Assembly: GCA_022457155.1 (NCBI GenBank)
Contig: JAJGOT010000220.1
Coordinates: forward strand, 807,501-871,500
Origin: Cladopsammia gracilis
Lineage: Eukaryota > Cnidaria > Anthozoa > Scleractinia > Dendrophylliidae
Reading direction: 5' to 3'
DNA: 64,000 nucleotides
In this document: positions 10,701-22,610 of the stretch, piece by piece
How the letters are laid out: every line of letters starts with the position of its first letter
Position numbering within the stretch: the stretch's first letter is position 1
The notes under the pieces: model-generated
Database searches by the model: none
What the model was told of the DNA's origin: nothing
The model's input: the letters and a program-made list of their open reading frames with translations, nothing else
Made by a program: the position numbers and the translations under genes

Positions 10701-13700
10701 GGTCGCTTTCGAGAGGTGGTCGCTTACGGGAGGTGGTCGCTTTCGAGAGGTGGTCGCTTACGGGAGGTGGTCGCTTACAGGAGGTGGTCGCTTACAGGAG
10801 GTGGTCGCTTACGGGAGGTGGTCGCTTACGGGAGTTGGTCGCTTTCGAGAGGTGGTCGCTTACGGGAGGTGGTCGCTTTCGAGAGGTGGTCGCTTACGGG
10901 AGGTGGTCGCTTACAGGAGGTGGTCGCTTACAGGAGGTGGTCGCTTACGGGAGGTGGTCGCTTACGGGAGGTGGTCGCTTACGGGAGGTAGTCGCTTACA
11001 GGAGGCGGTCGCTTACGAGAGGTGGTCGCTTACAGGGGGTGGTCGCTTACGGGAGGTGGTCGCTTACGGGAGTTGGTCGCTTTCGAGAGGTTAGACCACA
11101 GGGATCTTAAAGGGAACCTCCATTGTTATAACAAATTGACGTTAAATTGTTGGAAATAAAGTCTAAATTAAAAAAAAATAAAAAACAGGTGCAAATATAG
11201 TTTTAGTGTACAAAAAAATGGATACGAATATCGCCTATTTTCGCTTTTAAATTTCCTGCGCGCCGCCATTTTGAATATTTATGACGTGTTACGATTGTCT
11301 AATAAAAAAATTTTCTTTTTCACGGTATTGAACTGGAACTACAATAGCGTGCAGTCGAGGCTTATGCGGGGGAATCTTTTCACATGCAAATATTTTTAAT
11401 GATATTCCCCCGCATTAGCCTCGACTGTAAGCTTAATTCCAGTTCAATACCGAGAATACGAATATTGCCTATTGTTGCATAGAAAAGAACTTCGATTCTT
11501 AACAATAGCGGCAACCATAACACGTCATAAATATTCAAAATGGCGGCGCGCGGGAAATTTAAAAGCGAAAATAGGCGATATTTATATCCGTTTTATTTGT
11601 ACACTAAAATTATATTTGCACCTGTTCTGTTAAATTTCGACTTTATTTCCAACAATTCAACGTCAATTTGTTCTGACAATGGAGGTTCCGTTTAACTTTG
11701 AATCATATGAACTGTTGTAACTTCTATATACAAAACACCTTTCAGCGCAAAATATTGTATGGTATTGATGCAACCCATTATTCAATTTGCATCTGTAATG
11801 ATATCAAAATATGGGCGAGTTGACGCTTACCGGATGTTGTAAACAAGTGGTCGCGGTCGCTTACGGTTTGTACTATAGTGATTTGACTGGAAGAAATTTG
11901 ATATTTTGGAAAAGTGGTCGTACAGTGTACGAGAGGTGGTCGCTTAGGAGAAGTTTCGACTATATAGTGATTTGACTGGAAGGAATTTGGTATTTTTGTA
12001 CATTGTACGAGAGGTTTCGAATATAGTGATTTGACTGGAAGAAATTTGGTATTTTGGAAAAGTGGTCGCTTAAGGAGAGGTTTCAACTATAGTGATTTGA
12101 CTGGAAGGAATTTGGTATTTTGGAAAAGTGGTCGCTTACGAGTGGTTTGGACTATAGTGATTTGACTGGAAGGAATTTGGTATTTTGGAAAAGTGGTCGC
12201 TTAGGAGAGGTTTGGACTATAGTGATTTGACTGGAAGGAATTTGGTATTTTGGAAAAGTGGTCGCTTAGGAGAGGTTTGGACTATAGTGATTTGACTGGA
12301 AGGAATTTGGTATTTTGGAAAAGTGGTCGCCTAGGAGAGGTCGTCGCACACGGAGGTTTCACTATTTTTACAGTAATATTCCCCCACTGCATATGGTCAG
12401 GTCAAACTTATCATGTTACAGATAATTTTTTAGACATAGAAATAGGACGGTTTTAATAATCAGTCTCGTTCTTACATAACTGACTTGGTTGCAAAATAGA
12501 GAAATAGGCACAAGGTGAGGATGCAGGTCGCCTTACTTTTTTTCGTCACAAACTTACGAGACATTCCATTATTCTTTGATTCTAGTAACAGCATTTGAGC
12601 CATGAACCATGAGCCATTTTATAATTCGAACATTTTCTTTCCTACAAACCCAACACCGTCCGTCCATAACGAAGCGAAAAGAAAATGAAAAATGCAGAAA
12701 GGAAAACATGTTTGCGATGCAAATTTACCACGTAGAAATACCAAAGCGTACTCAGAATTTTTCTTATTTTATTTTGAGTCTCAGGACCCGGTTGTTCGAA
12801 AGCCGATAAACGCTAATCCACGATTAAAAGTTACTCTCATAAGATTTCATTTCTCTTGTTTAAAGATGTTTCAAAAGCTTATTATTAGTTAGAAGTGAAG
12901 ACAAGTCAAAGTCGAAACTAAAGGGCAGAAAACCTTTTGGAAAAATTTTTTATTGAGTAGTTATTTAACTGGAATAAAAATTGATGCTAATCTTGGGTTA
13001 GCTTAATCGTGCTTTGAGCAACCCGGCAAGCATACAAGGCACATTTTGGCATATCCATTCTAAAACTCATCAATAATAAACCATTACGAGAACACAAAGG
13101 AAATCACTATTAACCGTGTTTTAGGTTTGGCTACCCGATCTTAATTTGCATAGAATTTGGCGATTTTATTCCTTCGTTTTCTCTACATTTAATGATCAGT
13201 TTGAGAAGCTATATCAAACACTCGAATGAGTGCTTCATCAGGTATCCAAACACCTCGAAAAAGAAGGGTTAAAAAAAACTCGGCTTCGCCTCGTTTTTTC
13301 AACCCACTTCTCAGTGTTTGCATATACTGATGAAACACTTTTCCTCGTGTTTGATATATCACGTGAACAAAACCTTTGTTTGCGATCGGCTTCGCAAAAG
13401 ATGACGCCAATCATATTTACAAAACGATAGTACAACGTTGAAATCCCTATGGGAGTTTTCGGAACCTGTTTTATGATTTTGGCTTGTGAAACGCAAATTT
13501 GAAAGACACTCATTTGTGTGTCAACCTCGCCCCGATATGAAAAATTAAACCGGTTATTTTTAGGCACCTCGTGGATATGTGAGTTTTCACACTGAAAGTA
13601 TCCCCTCGTTGACTAAAAAGAACCCTAACTTATTTTTACTAGTTTTTCTTAATTCATTGATTATTTTTTCAGGAACTGTTTTCCGAGTAACCTGGTTGAA

Positions 13701-16700
13701 GCAGCTATCAGTCAGGTCAGTATGAAACGGTCGATGAACCCTTTAATCCCCAAGATCAAAATGCAAATTCTCCTTCCTTGTCCCCATATGTTTCTTATAG
13801 AAGTAATGGGGAGAAATTGTTAAAATATCAAGAGAATTAAAGAGACAACAAATTTTGCTTAGCTTATTTCCACGTTATATCGCCAACAACTTAGTTGGAT
13901 AAAAAGATTCTATAGGGCAAAACAAAAACAGTAGTTTTGAGATAAAGTGCAGGATTGCAAGGATTGAAGTGGATTTGACGTTGTTTTGTCTGTTTAGTTC
14001 ATATTTCTTTGCTTCTATAACCTTCAGTGATGGTTTCTTCCAATTTCAAGATAATAAAGTAAGCTTAAACCAAGTTCCTGGCCATAATCATGAAAACACG
14101 ATATTTCAGCCGGGACAGTGTCCCTTTAATCTTTGGTGATCATGTGCTTAATTCTCACGAGCTCTCTGATTAACCAAGCATGGATATTACAAGGAGAAAT
14201 TTGTTAATGATCACTATTAGGGCTTAAATAGTTAAACAATGTACATTAAACTCCCAAAATTCTCCCAAAATTCTCCGAAAATCAAACTGATTTCATTTCT
14301 ACAGGAAACGTTTTCACGTAAATGCTGGAGCTAGAGAGTGAAAATATTTAATGTTTAGTAGGAAGACTACGACCTTTTGACCTAAATAATCAGACTGTAT
14401 TGATCAGTGCATAGACCAAAAATAAGGTAGACGACTGTTTTGCTCTGAATACTATATTTCTCGTACGACGTTTGGCGTTCTGCCAAATACCCACGTCGAA
14501 TAATGATTGACATTTTAGAAATGAAATGTGAAATATTTTTAACAGAAAAAGACAAGGTACGTGTCCGTGCCTGCAAGTTTCAAGACTTACAATGTAACAG
14601 GTGAATCCACTAACCTTGGTCCTGACGAAAAAATTGCCGCTGTTCACACCAATGGCACCATCAACATCACGACCATCAGAAAAGAGTTGCACGCGGGCTC
14701 AGACACTGTGCCAGCGGGAATGATGCCTTCCGGGGGAATGAATATACTCGGGCTGACCATGTTCTCCATTGTGTTGGGCATTGTGCTTGGGAAGCTGCGC
14801 GAGAAAGGAAGACCGCTGGTCGAATTCTTTTCCACCTTGAACGAAGCGATTATGATAATTGTTGTGCTGGTGATGTGGTAAGTAGAAAGGCAGCAGCTTA
14901 TCCCTTTACATGTTATTAAACCTTCAACTCCCAAGACTGCCCAAAATCAAAATTCAAGAAAAATTCCAAATTTCATTTTGTAAAATATTGAAAAACAAAT
15001 GGTCCCATGCAAAAGTACTGGCAAAGAGGTTTTTATTTGAATGGTCACACCATAGGATTTCGTCGACAGACTCAAAAGTTAGAACTACATTTCATGTCTG
15101 TACAAGTCAGGCAAAGGGCTTATGTAAGCTATGGAAGCGGAAAAAACACCGACAACAGAAGAGAATAAATATCTGACAGAGTGCCCCTCGCTCTCCTGAT
15201 CTCCTCACCCCTGACCTCGTCTTTGCCCATCCCCAGACCACGTTGTAATTCGTTGGGACAATTGTTAAAAAACCTGCCGCTAAATGTGGAATTGCTACTG
15301 CTACACTCGCGGTCTTCACCTGATCGCTCGCTGTGACAGAAAACATACAGGAACACATTTGAAGAGTACCAAACAGAAGGAAGAATGAGAAAGATGTAGG
15401 GCCGGTTATTCATATAAGACACGCGCCATGTCCTGCTAGAATCAGGAATGTCGAAAGCGTCATGTGTGGTTAGAAATAAATAAGGATGATTAATTTTAAG
15501 CTCGGTTATGAAATGGGAAAGGAGGATGCGTGTTTCATCAGGATATCCAAACACCGAGAAGTTAACCGCCTTCGAGTTATTTGGATACCTGATGAAACAC
15601 TCTTTAGAGTGTTCGATTTAGCTTCTCAACCAGTAACAATCCTTGGAAACAATTCAAAGCAAATTTTATGGTACTTAGTATTGCTAAGTTGTTTCCTTTG
15701 TTTTTTTTTCACGAATTGTCAACGAGGATGTAGTTTTCTTTCCTAGGCTCGCTCCAGTGGCAGTGTGCAGTTTGGTGGCAGCTCGTATAGCCAGCATGGA
15801 TGACGTTTTAGGTGCCATAAAAAAGCTAGGACTGTACATAGTGACTACATTGTGTGGCTTGCTCGTACATGCTCTGATCCTGTTACCGCTTGTGTTCTTT
15901 GTTATCACCCGGAAGAATCCTTATGTGTTTATGAAAGGTGTTGGTGACGCCTTGATGACAGCTTTTGGCATCGCATCCAGGTCTGTGGCTTAGTAAAATC
16001 TCTTTTTTTTTACCACAGTCGCTAGAATGCTCAAGCCTTTCATATCCTAGTGTGGTAAAGCATCAACTTTCATCTTATAAGATATAGGTAAACTAACAGC
16101 CCGGCAGCAAAGTACTGCTGAAAAGCTCTTATTATATTTCAATGGCCGGCTCGGATTTTATTTGCCGACTCAAACGTTAAAACCACCTTTTACGTTGCAT
16201 TTTGCTATTCCATCAGGAGATTGAATTGGCTGATTATGACTTTTCCAATAAACACCATTAAAATTTAATTTTTATTGAACTGTAATGTGAACATGACTTC
16301 CGAATAACCGGTGAAGAGACTAATAGTATAGCTTTATTCTCTGACGGTCCGAGATTGCTCCCACTTCTGAGAATCCGGTGAGTTTAACTGCAGAACTCCT
16401 GTAGAACTTATTTCTTACGTTATGTAAAATTCAAGAATCGATTTATTGGGGACTGGGATGAACATTCACTTCGTCTCGGGCGAAATGACGGCACTCATCC
16501 CAGACTCATCTTGGCTTTCATTAAATGGGCCCAAAGTCATTCATTCATCATTCTAATCACTAAATCGAAACGTTCATCAGCTCTAACTTCCCGTGTATCT
16601 CAAATTCAGATTTTGCTTGCCTACTACTTTGTTTAAGGCCTGTGGCTTCTTCTTTCTATTTCAGTGCAGCCACACTTCCCACAACAATTCGCTGCGTGGA

Positions 16701-19700
16701 GGAGAACAACAACATTGATCCTCGCATCAGTCGCTTCATGTTACCTCTTGGTGCCACTCTGAACATGGATGGAGTGGCTATTGCTCGCGTAGTAACCACA
16801 ATCTTCATCGCTCAGTTGAACAACATTCCTCTCAGCGCTGGAAGAATTGTTGTTATTTGGTAAGTAAAGAGCGTCCTGAAGGGGTACAATGGGACAGGGA
16901 TTTTCCTATTTTTGCCCTGGAAAAATGGGATCAAGTCAATACAAGTCAATAGGCCATTTGCACGATGGCGTCATTTGACTACAACTACCAGAATTAATTT
17001 CGTTTTTCCTTTCTTATTTAAATTTTGTAATCCCAGTGCGGTTTAAATAACAATAGCCCTAATTTGCATACCCTGGGTGCCAGAGGTTTTTATTTTTTAG
17101 TGAAAACGGCGAGTTTGAGCGGCGAAGCCGCGACAACGAGGCGCAACAGTCAGAGAACGGACCTCTGGATCCAGGGTGTAATTTGCACTACAAAACAAAA
17201 AACTGAAGAATTCTGGTAGTTGTAGTCGTATGACGTCATCGTGCAAATGGCCTATATGATTGGGAAAAATAAATCCAAAAATGGGAATGGGAATAACAGA
17301 TAAAGTCCTAAGCTCATTCTACTATAGTGAAATTGCTAACCTCCCGAACCTGATACAAAAATGGCTTGTGTCTCTGTTTCTTTTTTTAATAGTGTCACAC
17401 CATAGAATTTCCATGAACAGTCTCAAAGATTGAACCACCTTGTATGGAATACAGAGAGATATTGATAAACAACACAACAAGAAAATGCTGATTTATAGCT
17501 TTCATTTAAATGGTCCCACCGGGACCGAAAATATAGTTTACTTTGAGCCAATTTCACTCCGGGACGCGCCCTTTATCATTCCCGTTATGAAGTCTGTAAC
17601 CTTCACTGGTCAGTGTCTAAGGTATAGTATGAAATAAACTGAATGGGGCTATACGGAAATCTTTTCGCCTCCGTCAATGCAATGCAATGCTCGAGACTAG
17701 GACCTCAACAACTCACTCGAGCAACACTATACCGCGCACATTGCACATGCAATCATTGCTTCAAAGTTGACGAGCGTGTCTGATGGATACCTTGCCTTTT
17801 CTCTCTTATAGTTTAATGGCAGTTGCTTTGTCCTTTGGTGCCGCAGGAATACCAGGTGGAGGAATTATGCAAATCATTATTCTTCAAGCTGTCAGTCTTC
17901 CGCTGCATGATATGGGCCTCATTCTTGCTGTTGACTGGTTTTTGTAAGTATCAAACTAAGGGCACTTACCATTTGTCAGAACCGGCCGGACGGGGCCGGT
18001 CAATTAGTAATAGTATGCCATTATTTTCTCGAACTGTCCATCCAGACCGGTCATGCATCATTTTGATGGACTTCTAACAAAAGGTCTCCAAAAAGGTGTA
18101 TTCTGTTTACAAACTGACATGTCTGACCGGCCAGTGTTCTGACAAATGGTAACCGCCCAAGAGTAAAGGCCATAAGAAACGAAGGATCAAATAATACTGA
18201 TTGCATTTGGGCATCCACCGCCCGACAGGACTGGTCAGGAGCTTTGTCCGAATGAGCAACTGGGAGCATTGTACTTTATATTACTTTTTCACATGCAGCA
18301 TTGCGTTGTAGTTCGTTTCGTTTTAAAACAGTGATTCGTATACCTTATATAGCTGAGAATTTTACAATGTAGTACACTACTGATAGACAGTGTCTAGATC
18401 AATGCTGTATATTAATCAATTTAGATGCAGTTAAAAGATGAGTGTGGGCCTATTTTTAGTTAATGAACAAAAACTGTCAGTGGAGTCTTAAAAGTGACGT
18501 CATCGTGGTGACCTCCATAATACGGACACCTCTCTAATACGGACACTTTGTTCTGTCCCTTCGGTGTCCGTATTAGAGACGTTCAACTGTAGTAAGATTT
18601 CCCGATATTTCTTTAGGTTTTCCTCTCCAGAGGGGGAGGTGGCCGAGCAACAACAACATCAACAAAAAAAAAAAAATTTATTAGACATCTTAAACTTAAC
18701 ACAGTTGCCCTGCAAATTAGCAAAAACGCTATTCGAGGCAGGGAAAAGTAATATAATTGAAAATAATGAAAGTAACACAATATGACAATACAGAAGCTGA
18801 TCTGTACAGTTACAGATTATTTTAAAGCTTTAGATAAAATCATGATATTGGTGGCAGACACGGGAAATAAATGAGTACACTTTTAATACGTGGGACCTTC
18901 AAAATCCCCATCCTGGGGACAAGAGTTTGGATCAAACTAGATAAAATCCCGCAACGTGGGCAAATTACATGATTCACTTTCAAGTAAATCTGCTCTTTTA
19001 TCTGCAAAATTAACAATAAGTATTTTTTTGTTTCTTCCTCATCAAACATTCAAACGCCTCCATCTGGGGTCTAGACGGTCATGCAAATGCCTGACATATG
19101 ATCTATCATTCCCTGCTAAGTGGTAATGCATAATGCATGATAATGCATAATGATAATGCTGATAGGTGCATCATGCTTGCTGGTACCCATTTATTACTAT
19201 TGTTATGCTACGAGAAAATAATACGGCAGCAGGAACCAGCTCTTGAACCATCGACCTACAATATGCGACATTTTATAAAGTTCTACCCCGTCCCCTTTTT
19301 TAAGGTTGTAAATCCGGCGATTTTCAACCAAAACTCAAAACGCGCGTACAGTTATCAACTTTATGAAGGTGTGGAAGGGAAAACTTTTGAATTTGTAGAT
19401 CAACCGCCTCCACCAAATAATACCCATACGTCCACTTGATCCGTCTCGGATTAAAATCTTTGGTGCCTTTCGTTCCAAAAAGGTCCAATTTCAGACATGC
19501 AAGCTAAAACCACATCATCGCACACTTGCCGCCTTAACATAGTTATCTTTGACATCTCGGAACCAAGCTAGAGATCTTTGACTGAGGCTGAGAATAATAA
19601 CTGAGGTCTCCACGAACAACTTAGAAACGTTTTTATTTAGTCAGTCTTCACATCGATAAATTGATCTTCTTACAGTTTTGTAACCACATCGTTACATCAT

Positions 19701-19887
19701 TACATCCTTTTTCGCGTTTTTCAGGGACCGTTCAGTGACAACCGTGAACGTTCTTGGTGACGCAATGGGGACTGGAATTGTACAGCACCTGTCACGTGAC
19801 GATTTGAAGTCTCAATCTGGAGAAGATGACGCAATACCATTGAAGCAAAGCGAAAACGAGCCTGAACATGTGTCTTTTAAGCTATAG
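7799..19887 (+). CDS. SLC1-family transporter A (neutral-type signature), complete, 7 exons
   Basis: Exons 7799-8292, 13673-13715, 14546-14877, 15747-15980, 16665-16859, 17812-17943 and 19725-19887 join in frame to 530 aa; all introns are GT-AG. The family consists of plasma-membrane trimers that co-transport sodium with glutamate/aspartate or neutral amino acids. Seen in order: Cys-rich N-terminus; TM1 ([10 protein letters not shown]); TM2-TM3 through residue ~136; an extracellular loop with N-glycosylation sequons at 195, 215 and 219; TM4-TM6; HP1 (ASSAATLP, ~366-373) followed by RCVEENN; TM7 NMDGV (401-405); HP2 [11 protein letters not shown]8 with [12 protein letters not shown] (478-489). 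The NMDGT threonine is Val405, and the TM8 arginine required for acidic substrates (EAAT3 Arg447) is Val481. This argues for a neutral or other substrate. An upstream in-frame TGA supports the ATG at 7799. Length is normal. Confidence 0.93.
8920..9090. repeat. 17-bp minisatellite, first block (~10 copies)
   Basis: Unit gcggtcgcttacgggag, about ten copies with few changes, ending abruptly where a LINE fragment begins. It belongs with the larger block at 10001-11092. Confidence 0.9.
9091..10000 (+). pseudogene. LINE 3' end (reverse transcriptase C-terminus) inside the 17-bp array
   Basis: The frame [19 protein letters not shown] ... [20 protein letters not shown] matches the thumb/C-terminal part of Jockey/CR1-type non-LTR reverse transcriptases. 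A stop at 9570 and later shifts break it, but the last part ([20 protein letters not shown]) is still readable to about 9846. The element ends in five tandem TTACAG units (about 9971-10000), a typical 3' tail for this LINE group. Both sides are the same 17-bp minisatellite, so the LINE inserted into the array. Confidence 0.8.
10001..11092. repeat. 17-bp minisatellite, second block (~64 copies)
   Basis: Nearly uninterrupted copies of ggaggtggtcgcttacg and variants (tag, ttg, cag, tttcgag) over 1.09 kb. Higher-order blocks recur; for example 10700-10860 and 10820-10960 share the same variant order. Because 17 is not divisible by three and the unit lacks forward stops, all three + frames are open and give the same 17-residue peptide period ([17 protein letters not shown]). 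These frames are treated as repeat, not genes. Confidence 0.95.
11111..11691. mobile_element. palindromic TTAA-flanked element (581 bp)
   Basis: Flanked by TTAA at 11107-11110 and 11692-11695. The ends AGGGAACCTCCATTG and the complement of CAATGGAGGTTCCGT are inverted repeats that continue through nearly the whole element, with a second inverted segment near the centre (gagg..tatgcgggggaat / attcccccgcat). No ORF. TTAA duplication with this end type suggests a Kolobok- or piggyBac-mobilised non-autonomous element; the superfamily is inference. Confidence 0.8.
11838..12345. repeat. 65-bp tandem array (~7 copies)
   Basis: Unit of about 65 bp containing 'agtgatttgactggaagg' and 'ttggaaaagtggtcgctta', about seven copies, the first ones shorter or rearranged. 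The last 11 bp of each unit equal the core of the neighbouring 17-bp array. Confidence 0.9.
12364..13195. other. intronic sequence without identified features
   Basis: Part of intron 1 of SLC1-A. Short open frames show no family resemblance, and I see no repeat here. Confidence 0.4.
13200..13400. mobile_element. dispersed hairpin repeat, copy 1
   Basis: Contains 'gcttcatcaggtatccaaac' and inverted partners (gatgaaacac, tgtttgatata) around a GC-rich hairpin. A second copy in opposite orientation lies at 15505-15635, where 'ggtatcc' and 'ttgagaagcta' recur as reverse complements. Non-coding, MITE-like. Confidence 0.55.
14915..15110 (+). repeat. dispersed repeat family with 'gaatggtcacaccatagg' core
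   Basis: The stretch with 'tttgaatggtcacacc' followed by 'cagactcaaaagttagaac' recurs in more diverged form at about 16100-16190, 17390-17520 and 47145-47210, and in reverse orientation at 49640-49935. All five copies are non-coding and four lie in introns. It has no ORF or clear termini; probably an old short interspersed element. Confidence 0.6.
15505..15635. mobile_element. dispersed hairpin repeat, copy 2 (inverted relative to copy 1)
   Basis: Inverted halves 'gtgtttcatcaggatatcc' and 'ggatacctgatgaaacac' flank a short spacer; a following 'gagtgttcgatttagcttc' matches copy 1 on the other strand. It lies in intron 3 of SLC1-A, about 110 bp before exon 4. Confidence 0.6.
16952..17252. mobile_element. 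301-bp MITE with TA target duplication
   Basis: Terminal inverted repeats of about 45 bp begin GGCCATTTGCACGATG and end with its complement CATCGTGCAAATGGCC. TA dinucleotides flank both sides (16950-16951 and 17253-17254). The interior is non-coding. TA duplication fits Tc1/mariner-type mobilisation. It lies in intron 5 of SLC1-A. Confidence 0.8.
17960..18158. mobile_element. ~200-bp MITE with 'ttaccatttgtcagaac' ends
   Basis: Left end GGGCACTTACCATTTGTC and right end GACAAATGGTAACCGCCC are inverted repeats; inside, GGCCGG/CCGGCC words extend the pairing. It lies just after exon 6 of SLC1-A. No ORF. Confidence 0.7.
18508..18594. mobile_element. short repeat with 'taatacggacac' inverted ends
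   Basis: Two direct copies of taatacggacac are followed by the complement gtgtccgtatta and 'gttcaactg'. Related words occur at 44780-44930, 47735-47785 and 51420-51470. It looks like a solo end of a Tigger-like MITE family. Confidence 0.55.
18600..19724. other. intron 6 remainder, no feature identified
   Basis: Contains an A-run near 18665 and a 'gataatgcataatg' microsatellite-like stretch near 19126-19160. The open frame at 19137-19439 has no recognisable motif. Confidence 0.4.
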
Positions 19888-20306
19888 ACACGGTGGGGTA
19901 AAGGGATTTATAATGTGACTCAGTTGTTAACAAAGATAAGCTCAAATCTGGCGGTGATACTTGAGTTGGTAGTCTAGTATTGTTAATCTGGGGACTGTAA
20001 TTTCAACCTCTTACCCAGGGTCTTTTCTTCCCCGATGGACGAAACGGGAGGACCCTGGGAACTAGGTTTCTTGTGTTTCGTAATTATATTGTGTACATTC
20101 TTGAAAACCGATAATCAGTTAGCAGCTCATAATACAAACAAAGTGAGTGCGCTTTGTTAGTAGGTTGTGCGACCATTAAAATATAATTTTCTACACTGGT
20201 AACATGAACAAACAATGATTGTTTTGTATAAAAAAATTCTTCTTATAGAGGTGTAAACTGCCGAAGAAGTTTTCGTGAAGTGAATGACGCTGCAATGAAC
20301 TTTTGT
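19888..20306 (+). other. 3' flank of SLC1-A
   Basis: Presumed 3' untranslated and flanking sequence. No canonical AATAAA is evident; ATTAAA near 20177 is a possible variant polyadenylation signal. Confidence 0.35.
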
Positions 20307-20310
20307 TTAA

Positions 20311-21955
20311 GGTGGCTAAGTTGTTATTTCGGGCCCACTCGTCTATGAGTGTATGTCTCATAACTTTTCCGGCTCTGAAGCGATGCGTCTAAAACTTTGC
20401 GAAAACTTACAGCTATTATTTAGCAATAATATCATAGAATTCGATTTTACTGGGAAAAAATATATTAAGTGATAATCGGGCTTCAATGAACCCCACTTTT
20501 TGAACAAAATCGCATCCTGTGAAAAATTTACAGTTATATTTATGTTAAATTTCTGGAATCAGCTTACATTGATCTTGACTTAATACATACCCTTACCAAG
20601 TTTCAGCAAAATCGTTGGAGCAGAAATGCGAAAGAATTAATGCCATCGAAATTGAGTCCCAAAATTCTCTTAAAATTTTAAATACTTCATGCTCTTTGAC
20701 TAAACAATCTACGAACCCAAATTTCTGGGAGAAACCTTCCCAATGCTTGCTAAATCTGAATTATAAGCCGATTGCAAATCGTGCGAACCGTTAAAAAGTA
20801 TTCACCAGTTCTGTAAATATTATAAAATGCTCCAAAACCTGCTCAAATCTCCAATGCTGCGTTTCCCATCATTTTTCGAAAATTATCCTGCAGTTTTGGT
20901 GTCAAACTCCTTCCACATGAATTTCAAGGTACTGCAATACTTTTACATCGATTGTTTTTTACTTACAAGCTAGGGCTTGCAATTGGAGGAATAGTTGTTG
21001 GGATTATAAACTGCTCTGCATCTGAGCTCAGGCGAAGCTGACAAGCAGTTTTCAGAGTTTTGTTTATGAATACGAAACGAGCACGTGTGGAATTTATTCT
21101 AAGAATTCGCACCTTTATAAGGGGGCGAACGAAATATGCGCGCTAGTTACCCCAGGAGGGGAGGAAGCAAGGTGCGAATTCTTAGAATAAATTCCACTCG
21201 TGCTCATTTCGTATTCATAAACAAAACTCTGAAAACTGCTTGCCAGCTTCGCCTGAACTCAGTTGCGGAGCAGTTTATAATCCCAGCAACTATTTCTCCA
21301 ATTGCAAGCCCTTCTAAGAAAAAAAACAATCGATGTAAAAGTATTGCAGTACCTTGAAATTCATGTGGAAGGAGTTTGACACTAAACTGCTGGATAATCT
21401 TCGAAAAATGATGGGAAACGCAGCATTGGAGATTTGAGCAGGTTTGAGAGCATTTTATAATATTTACAGAACTAGTGAATACTTTTTAACGGTTCGCATG
21501 ATTTGCAATCGGCTTATAATTCAGATTTAGCAAGCATTGGGAAGGTTTCTCCTAGAAATTTGGGTTCTTAGATTGTTTAGTCAAAGAGCATGAAGTATTT
21601 AAAATTTTAAGATAATTTTAGGGCTAAATTTTGATGGAGTTAATTCTTGAGCATTTCTGCTCCAACGATTTTGCTGAAACTTGGTAAGGGTATGTATTAA
21701 GTCAATGTAAGCTGATTCCAGCAATTTAACACAAATATCACAGCAAATTTTTCACAGGATGCGATTTTGTTCAAAACGTGGGGTTCATTTAAGCCCTATT
21801 ATCACTAAATATATTTTTTCCCATTAAAGTCGAATTCTTTCATATTATTGGCTGTACGTTTCCGCAAAGTGTTAGAAGCATCGCTTTAGAGCCGGAAAAG
21901 TTATGGGACAAAGTTTGTCATAGACGAATGGGCTTGAAATAACAACGGAGCCACT
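20311..21955. mobile_element. giant palindrome (1645 bp) flanked by TTAA
   Basis: TTAA stands on both sides (20307-20310, 21956-21959). The ends GGTGGCTAAGTTGTTATTTC and the complement of GAAATAACAACGGAGCCACT are inverted repeats, and pairing continues for about 800 bp per arm (for example 'cttaccaagtttcagcaaaa' at 20594 and its complement near 21675) to a centre near 21130. Arms differ at scattered sites, so the insertion is not recent. No ORF of substance; the frame at 21136-21357 lies across the centre. Non-autonomous TTAA-type transposon. Confidence 0.85.
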
Positions 21956-21959
21956 TTAA

Positions 21960-22605
21960 AATCATTCGTACTCGATTAGAGGGGTTGGGGGGGGGGGAGG
22001 GGCATTACTTTGTCTGATAGAGAGTTGTAATTATATTAATCAAAGCAACATGCTAAGCACAGAGATACGTCCTGCGACTTTTTTTTTTTGGGCGTCTGTA
22101 TTTCCTTTTGAAGCGATGGTAACGTGATAAATTGGTTGAATGGAAAGCGTTCGTTAGTTGTGGAAATTAAGAGTGCCGATTTGAAAAATGAAGTATTGTT
22201 CTTAGTTCTTACGGGGCCTTCTGTGTTACCCTGATGTAGGGAAAGGCCTCAGACCAACATGTGTTGGTTAGGATGTTTAGGAAGATTGAATCGAAGTATA
22301 AAGCGACTGGTTTAGATGCGTCTTTGTCATTTCTTTCGATATTCATTTCTTTTATTTTTTAAAACTCCATTTGTACAAAAAAGTAAATGATTTACCTTCC
22401 TTCTCGACAAATGTGGAACAGGGGCAGTTATTCATTTGACAAATGGCTTGTCACTTTCCAGTAAAATTCACGAGAACAGTTTTTGGTCTTTGTTTGTCAG
22501 TTCCATCAGCATCTCGACTTTAATCATAGGCATTCGTTTAACAATATGATAGATACTTCATTATGACAAATTTGATTAAGGGGGGATAACAGTTGAATTT
22601 GAATG
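21960..22605. other. intergenic, G-rich tract at 21984-22003
   Basis: Holds a run of about 13 G followed by AGGGG. Otherwise nothing assignable. Confidence 0.5.
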
Positions 22606-22610
22606 AAATA

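Larger units (their letters stand above)
8876..12363. mobile_element. composite element of tandem arrays with pogo/Tigger-like ends
   Basis: Left end (CAGTTGAACCTCC..GTAAGCGACCACC) and right end (reverse complement AGTGAAACCTCCGTGTGCGACGACC) form imperfect terminal inverted repeats of about 25 bp. Between them lie a 17-bp array, a LINE fragment, a second 17-bp array, a TTAA-flanked palindrome and a 65-bp array. The word GTGGTCGCTTA in both arrays is the complement of the terminal AAGCGACCAC, so the arrays look like expansions of the end sequence. No transposase is seen. It sits in intron 1 of SLC1-A. Assignment to pogo/Tigger rests only on end similarity. Confidence 0.55.

Noticed and set aside
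10394..11110. Long + strand ORFs (up to 238 aa) in the 17-bp array
   Set aside because: They are a consequence of a stop-free 17-bp unit and occur in all three frames.
15965..15990. Apparent arginine in the HP1 loop of SLC1-A
   Set aside because: It appears only if translation runs through the exon 4 donor; splicing AG to T gives serine (ASSAATLP).
19137..19439. 100-codon ORF in SLC1-A intron 6
   Set aside because: No motif, no splice context, low-complexity start (gataatgc repeats).
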